NCBI RefSeq assembly: GCF_000524195.1
Contig: NW_020170409.1
Location: 876,755-940,754 of the forward strand
DNA from: Echinococcus granulosus
Taxonomy: Eukaryota > Platyhelminthes > Cestoda > Cyclophyllidea > Taeniidae
Length of the DNA: 64,000 nucleotides
Direction: 5' to 3'
The position numbers were made by a program, and so were the translations under genes. Shown here piece after piece: positions 58,301-64,000 of the stretch (the stretch's first letter is position 1; each line of letters begins with the position of its first letter). The notes below the pieces were generated by a model. It had not been told where the DNA came from, searched no databases, and saw nothing but the letters and a program-made list of their open reading frames with translations.

Positions 58301-61300
58301 CACTTGTACTAAAATTCACCATATTTTAAAAACGTATTTATCTTTAGGATAAAGTGATAACCGAAATAATAGAGAGAATTGAAGCAAAGAAATGATTAGA
58401 CGTGCCACCCGGCTTTCCACAAAAGACATAATGTGATCTAGGTTTTATAAGTCGCATTGGTAGGCCTCAAGTTAGAATAAGCAAAAGTTGCACAAAAAAT
58501 CAGCTAACATTTAGGGCCGCCGCTTTCTTCGAGCTTCGGAGGCACATAGGTGATGGGATAGCTCCCTCTCTCCCTCTCTCATGATCCTTTACTATGCATT
58601 CGCAACGTGCAGGTGCATTACCAAGTGGGATTGTACATACACGTGGAAGAATCTCGGGATAGTTGCATACAAGGTATTCGATGGCAGTAAAAGCTGAGCC
58701 ACAGACATGCAAATGTGGTTGTTTTAATCAAATTCCCTGTATTTGACGTTGATGTGCGAGTAGGGATGCTAACTGGTGCAACCTGAAGGGAGCATGGAGA
58801 TGCGTTGGTAACTAATTGCGATGGGCAATAGCGAAGGAGTTAAAAGTAAAAGCCGAATTTTGCTTTTACATTTGTACATGAAAACACATGTTACTGCCAA
58901 ATTTGCTCTGTTGCACAGGAGTAGTCGAATACAGTTAGCCAAAAAGGCAGACAGTAGTGACGGTAGACCACGAAAGCATGTGACAACAAGATGTGGTGAA
59001 CGAATCGGCGTGTGAAGGAAGTCATAAAACCCGAAAAAGTGGATACCTATATCTACTCGTGGCTACAGAAGACTTCAGCCACAGCACAGTACTGTCAACT
59101 GGCTGCACAACGGTAGGCCAATTGAGTAATTCAAAAGTTGTGGAGACGGTCTTCGAAAACGGTGTTTTCCTGATGATCTCTTCCGTAATTAGTTTTACCG
59201 AGGTTCCCAGCACATACCAGTCATTCATCTTTCGCAGTCCACTAAACGGCTAGACACCTCATGAAAGGAAAGATTTTAGATGCCTGATCAACGCATAATC
59301 TGCAACAAAATTGAACGTAGGAGGTATCATTTTGTACAAATGGTGAATAAAACACGGTCACCAGTCCTGACGGTAAGTACATTAGGTATTCTTTGAGTAT
59401 CATGGTAGGCACAAATGTTAAATGGAGTTGAAGGAGTGTTTTGACAGGAAATGCCACCATATACAGGGTGACATCATTAACTGTGGGGCGAGGTGTGTTC
59501 ATCTTTTAATGCCAAAATTCTAATATACACCAAAACAGTGAAATTGTGCAGACTCACCACTGACAAGGAAGTGGGGAGAGCTGTCCTATGATGGTTCAGC
59601 CGAAGTGCAAAAAAGCTTTTAAGACCAAAGACTTTTGGACTGAGCATTGTCAAACGCCAACTGCAGTAGCAGAGGCATGTGAAGACATAAATACAGTTTA
59701 TGCTCGTCGAAGTTAGTTCTTTACAAGTATATGTTAACTCGAAAGTTCTAAGCTATTCAAAGTGTGGCCACAAGGTAGAGTATCTGGATGTTGGTTTTGA
59801 AAGGGCAAACTCACGCGGATTTGGAATGCGTATCTTCGTGGACCTCGTGTTCTTACCAACCAAAAAAGCGACCTCAAAGGTCAGACTATTCAAAGTTTTC
59901 GGCGCAGTGAAGTCAAACAGGCTTGGATAGCGTTGCTGAGAGACGTTTTTTCTGTTCTCGGGATTCCAAGCCGGTGTTAGCTCAAGGCTGCCTCTCGTGC
60001 AATTGAGATGATCCAAAAGGACCTACAGTCAGGATTTGTTAGCAGTTCAAAGGAATGTTTCTTGTTGCATTTTAATGATAATTGCATTTATGGACTGAAG
60101 ATTGCGTTGAATTGCTAAATAACAAAACTAAACTGTATGGACCTGCTTAATAACTGAAGAGAATTTATTACTGTTTAAGCCTTTTCTGACGTCTGAATTA
60201 CTTGAACAATGATAAATATCTGTCCACCAATAACAAAAAATGTAGTAATAAAGGATTTCAATTTCCTCTTTAAACTATTTGCATTTAAATAGCTAAGACA
60301 ATATCCATAATCTCCATAATCAGAATTCCAAAAATCACCCGCCATTGAGCACCTCAAGCATCACGTAACTACGAGGTGTGGGCATTCCAAGCGGTACACT
60401 GTTACTGGTATGTAGGCCGATCAGGCTACATAAAATGGTAATTTTTTTGAAGGCTGTGATAAATTATGCGAATGCATTTGCATTCAAAGCAAATTCCTTA
60501 ATTGCAAAGTGTTTGAACTTGAATTTTATTCGAACATAGATTCATACTAAACAGTGGATGAATGCTGGTTTGGATACAAATTTACTCCTTAAATGCGTCC
60601 ACTTTCATTATCCAGTCTCGTACAGAGCCTAGAATGGGCACACTATTTACTCAGGCAGGGATGCATTTTTGACACTGAAAGTGAAAAAAAAATAGCTCGC
60701 AATCGTTGCAAGAAACACGAAACATGAAACTTACTTCACAGCTGTTTTTTTTTCTAGCAACAGTAACAACAAGCCTTAAGTGACGGGTAGTTTTTAAAAA
60801 GCCTACGTTTGCTTTTAATTGTAATAAGCAAAAAGGTGACGAAGGCAAGAAACCTGGGTCCACGACTTGACAAAAGAGTTCTGCACATTCCAAAGGGTTG
60901 TATTTCTCACATCTTCTTGTTTTATGGTCAGTATTTCAGAGCGTGTAGTCGAACAATTCACATTGGACAGTAGAGGTCCCGTTCAACCCACCACAGCTAC
61001 TTCATCTACTAGAAGTACAACACCTACATCCCACGTGTTTAAAATGTCAATTCCATCTTCATGTTGAAGAATAAAAGGTTAAAAAACCGCTCTCCCGAGT
61101 AGTAGAGAATTTTACTAACGCTTGGATTGACATAGATTACTCGAGAAAATCCCCGGGAGAGGGGCCTGGGTGATGTAAAATACTAATGGTCACAAGTTTT
61201 GACCATTTTATCCAGTGGTTCCGATTTGAAAGAGACCTGCATAACTCACAGGAGAAAGTATTTCAACTTGAATTTCCACACGTATCTCGTCAGATTCAGG

Positions 61301-62894
61301 AGTGGTGAAGAACTTGGTCACAGAAACGTCGAATTTGGCTGCTTTAAAGGCAAAAGAGACAAATTATGAACAATGAACTCGGAAGACGATGAAGATCCAT
61401 GGCCATTATTAACATCTACAATTACCGACACTCGCTTCACATTTTTAACTTCCAAAGTCCTGAACATTATGAGACTGTCAAAAACTAGCCACATATTCTT
61501 AAAACACTGACCATGAAATTTGAATGAAATTCCTTCACTGAAGCGTGATTATCTGCCTCTATTTTTGTGTTTTTCACTGAATGACTGTCGATGATTGGTG
61601 GAAGACCAGGTTCGATATATAGTCCATAAGGCTACTTAGGTTTGTTTCCGGTTTTTCTTCCTAAAAGCCTTCAATGATTTCGAAGTCGATTTGATGAGTA
61701 CGTGCTGTCGGATATCCTACCCTCTAACTCATCCTTCAGACGCAGTATCCCGGAGGGGATAACATCCAATAAGGTGGTTCGATTGTCCCCCACGATGGCT
61801 TGCAATTCATAGCGATAGAAGGTGGAATAGTCATCCAGGAAAAGATTTACAGCCTGTCCATAAGACAGAACATCTATTCTGCTGTAGGCGGGGCTCTTGT
61901 TGATTATCGTCTCGTTCCCTGCAAGAGAAGCATTTTTGTATTTAAATTTACAGACTACTTTTCAATTCCCACATAAATGCTCAGTGCTGGCCAGTATAGT
62001 AGGTTTTGCTTAATTCTTCTTAAGAACTTTAGCAATACCAGTCAATTTTGACCAAGGAATTTGAGCGTGCGTGTTATTTATCATTAAAGTGATTATTTTC
62101 TGCCTAAAGAATACTTCATTTTTTCATCCAGAAAGCCAAGCCAATGCCTAGAGACATTTTTTATTTGCACTTGTCATTCCTTTACGAGGTTAATAGGAAT
62201 AAGCTGTAATTATTATCGGAAACATCGCTATTTATAACCAGTTCTTCCTATACTTGAGTAGCGAATACCTGGAAAAGAAGAAGCAACAAGAAGTCTGATT
62301 GAATCCATGAAAGTTGGTGGATAATTTTGTGTTAACTAGGTCTGCAAAAGTTGGGTCAGAAAATAAAACACCTTTGGAATGTTGGCAAAATCATAAAATA
62401 GGTTGCTTGTAATATAAAGGCCCTACGTTGTCAAAGGATTAGTGGTCTTTCCATCAAGTGCCCTTAAGGTGTAAACGGAAATAATTGGAGTCAACAATAT
62501 TTGAATAAACAAAAAAATGTCTATTTAAGGAGGAACCTTCAAAATAGCAATGTCAGATGGTAGAACAATGAAGTTATGTGTCAATGGCCACTTGAATGGT
62601 CGACTTTATGCAACACCTGCCAGCATGTGCAGACATGGAGAATGAGTGCAGCTTTTACCGGGCTCCCTATAGTAAAAGTTATTCCATCAGACAAACCTCT
62701 CATTCCAAAGGCGGCTGCGAGGATGGGTGCCGCATCAAGATCACATCCGTGGCTAAGTAACTCCACCTTGACCTCTTCTCTACTAATGGAATCATTGCTT
62801 TCTGAATGCAAGCAGTAAACGCGAATGTGGAGAAGAGCATCTGTCTTCGACACGACCCAAGCACGCACTAAATCCAAAGGTTGCCTTTTCACAT
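55357..62894 (-). CDS. FN3-like tandem-domain surface protein (copy 2), 5' exons outside window
   Basis: Second copy of the gene at 37748-45285. Exons are 62894-62697, 61918-61721, 61338-61250, 60022-59857, 58693-58622 (weak), 56241-56068, 55937-55719 and 55628-55357. Its 5' neighbouring exons would lie beyond position 64000, either in a third copy or in unique sequence. Confidence 0.53.
59217..59340 (+). repeat. repeat R1, copy C duplicate
   Basis: Same fragment as 41608-41731, in copy 2 of the large duplication. Confidence 0.8.
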
Positions 62895-63806
62895 CTACAA
62901 GGAACAAAATTACTGCAGGAAACGACAGAGTTTACTAATATGGGCGTGTGGACAACTGCATCTTAGGTTCGACTAGCAGGGACATTTTATAAATGACTGC
63001 ACGGATTTCACTAAAATGGAGCACTTCCATATCTTTAAATAGTTAGTTTAAATAAAGAGATTAGCATTTTAGAATTTAATGACTGCACTTGCATGTGTAA
63101 ATGCACAATCCTGTGCCAGTTCGATTCATTAGTACCAAAGCGGAATAGGTAAGTAAGAAGGAACCAACAGCTGTTCGCAGCAAATGTTTGGGGAAGTACA
63201 TCGGATACCGTGTTTCTCGAGTCATGCGAATTTTTTCAGGCATTTGATTGTTTAATGCATCAAAAACAACACGTTGTACCCAGCTATTTAAGAATGTCCG
63301 CCCAAATACTGCAAAAAAAGATGTGGTATGAATAAAACTTTAAAGTAGTAATTCGATGTAAGCATAGGAGTATCAGTTGGCGGTTGGTGGAGGGGTGATT
63401 ATCTGGAACAAATAGTCTTGTGCGACAAATCCTCAAGTTATAACCACCTAGTTCGTAACACCATCAAACCTGGAGGTCGCGTCATCAACAGCCAGGAAAA
63501 TTTTGATTGCACAGACTGTCCAATAACTGTTGCGATCACATTCTCAGGCATACGAATTTGTTCCACTTTTAATGGGATGGGAAGCATGACTGTGCCCGAA
63601 CCCCACCTAAAGCAAATCGCAGTTTCTTTAAAGAGTGATTTGAAGCATGCTTTTTTTCCCCAACATTATAGTGCTGCAAGCATGCACTTTTACCATGAAG
63701 CGTATGTTATATCGTAAGGAAGAAGGGAATAGCTGGAATTTTTAATCACTTTTAAGCAATACTGGCTCCCTTCCTACTTAAGTACATAGACGCGTCATCA
63801 AATTTT

Positions 63807-63819
63807 GGGGGGGGGGGGG
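63807..63819 (+). repeat. 13-base G homopolymer (copy 2)
   Basis: Same length as the run at 46198-46210; identical unstable homopolymers argue for a very recent or artefactual copy. Confidence 0.95.
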
Positions 63820-64000
63820 TGTGGTACCGACCAATATAATAAGGTCAAATCAGTTCCTTTAACCTATGCATTCCACATCACTTTACAGCCGTATTCAGCA
63901 TTTTTGTGCGACTATTACTACTGTGTTATTGCCAGCTTTATGGTTGGGTGTACTTTTACACAGAGATTTATTAGTGAATATCACTTTGCTGTCTGGTACA

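Larger units (their letters stand above)
46392..64000 (+). repeat. 17,609-bp tandem duplication, copy 2 (ends flush with window end)
   Basis: This is the second copy of the unit at 28783-46391, with no difference seen in any stretch compared. It is complete: its last bases, GTCTGGTACA, equal the last bases of copy 1 and fall exactly on position 64000. Whether a third copy, unique sequence or a scaffold end follows cannot be seen. Confidence 0.97.

Noticed and set aside
1..64000. Prokaryotic-type systems such as CRISPR arrays, operons or phage modules
   Set aside because: The DNA is eukaryotic, with spliceosomal introns; the only large repeat is a two-copy 17.6-kb unit without spacers.

Overview
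The window is eukaryotic and looks like part of a draft assembly from a parasitic flatworm, most likely a tapeworm. This rests on intron-rich genes with a mixture of very short (25-34 bp) and very long (about 9 kb) introns, AT-rich intergenic DNA, a 100-N scaffold gap at 17807-17906, and the gene content. The species is inferred, not proven.

Layout. (1) 1-10191, minus strand: the 5' part of a TEAD/Scalloped transcription factor; two exons split the TEA domain across a 9.1-kb intron. (2) 13249-16260, plus strand: a near-complete multi-exon IFT52 gene (ciliary intraflagellar transport complex B) with ultra-short introns, a terminal mini-exon and a poly(A) signal. (3) 17322-17594, minus strand: a small unidentified protein with a strongly acidic C-terminus. 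(4) 18293-23864, plus strand: exons of an immunoglobulin-fold surface protein, 5'-incomplete, with an FN3-like fragment upstream. (5) About 23.9-28.8 kb: mostly non-coding, with a few weak exon candidates. (6) 28783-46391 and 46392-64000: two copies of one 17,609-bp unit, head to tail, with no difference seen. Each unit holds, on the minus strand, an FN3-like multi-exon gene, then a seven-exon gene for a secreted four-Ig-domain protein with a signal peptide and a GPI-type C-terminal signal, then further FN3-like exons cut off near the unit's left end.

How the parts relate. The minus-strand Ig gene and the plus-strand Ig gene appear to be tail-to-tail paralogues: their last Ig exons share intron phases, residues resemble each other, and the following introns share about 420 bp of diverged sequence. 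The right part therefore looks like an expanding lineage-specific family of Ig/FN3 surface proteins. The perfect 17.6-kb duplication is either a very recent tandem duplication or an assembly error; sequence alone cannot decide. The copy junction lies inside the FN3-like gene, so 5' exons in copy 2 splice in phase, on paper, to exons in copy 1.

Limits: exon boundaries were placed by eye using GT/AG signals and reading phase; names beyond TEAD and IFT52 rest on fold-level features only.
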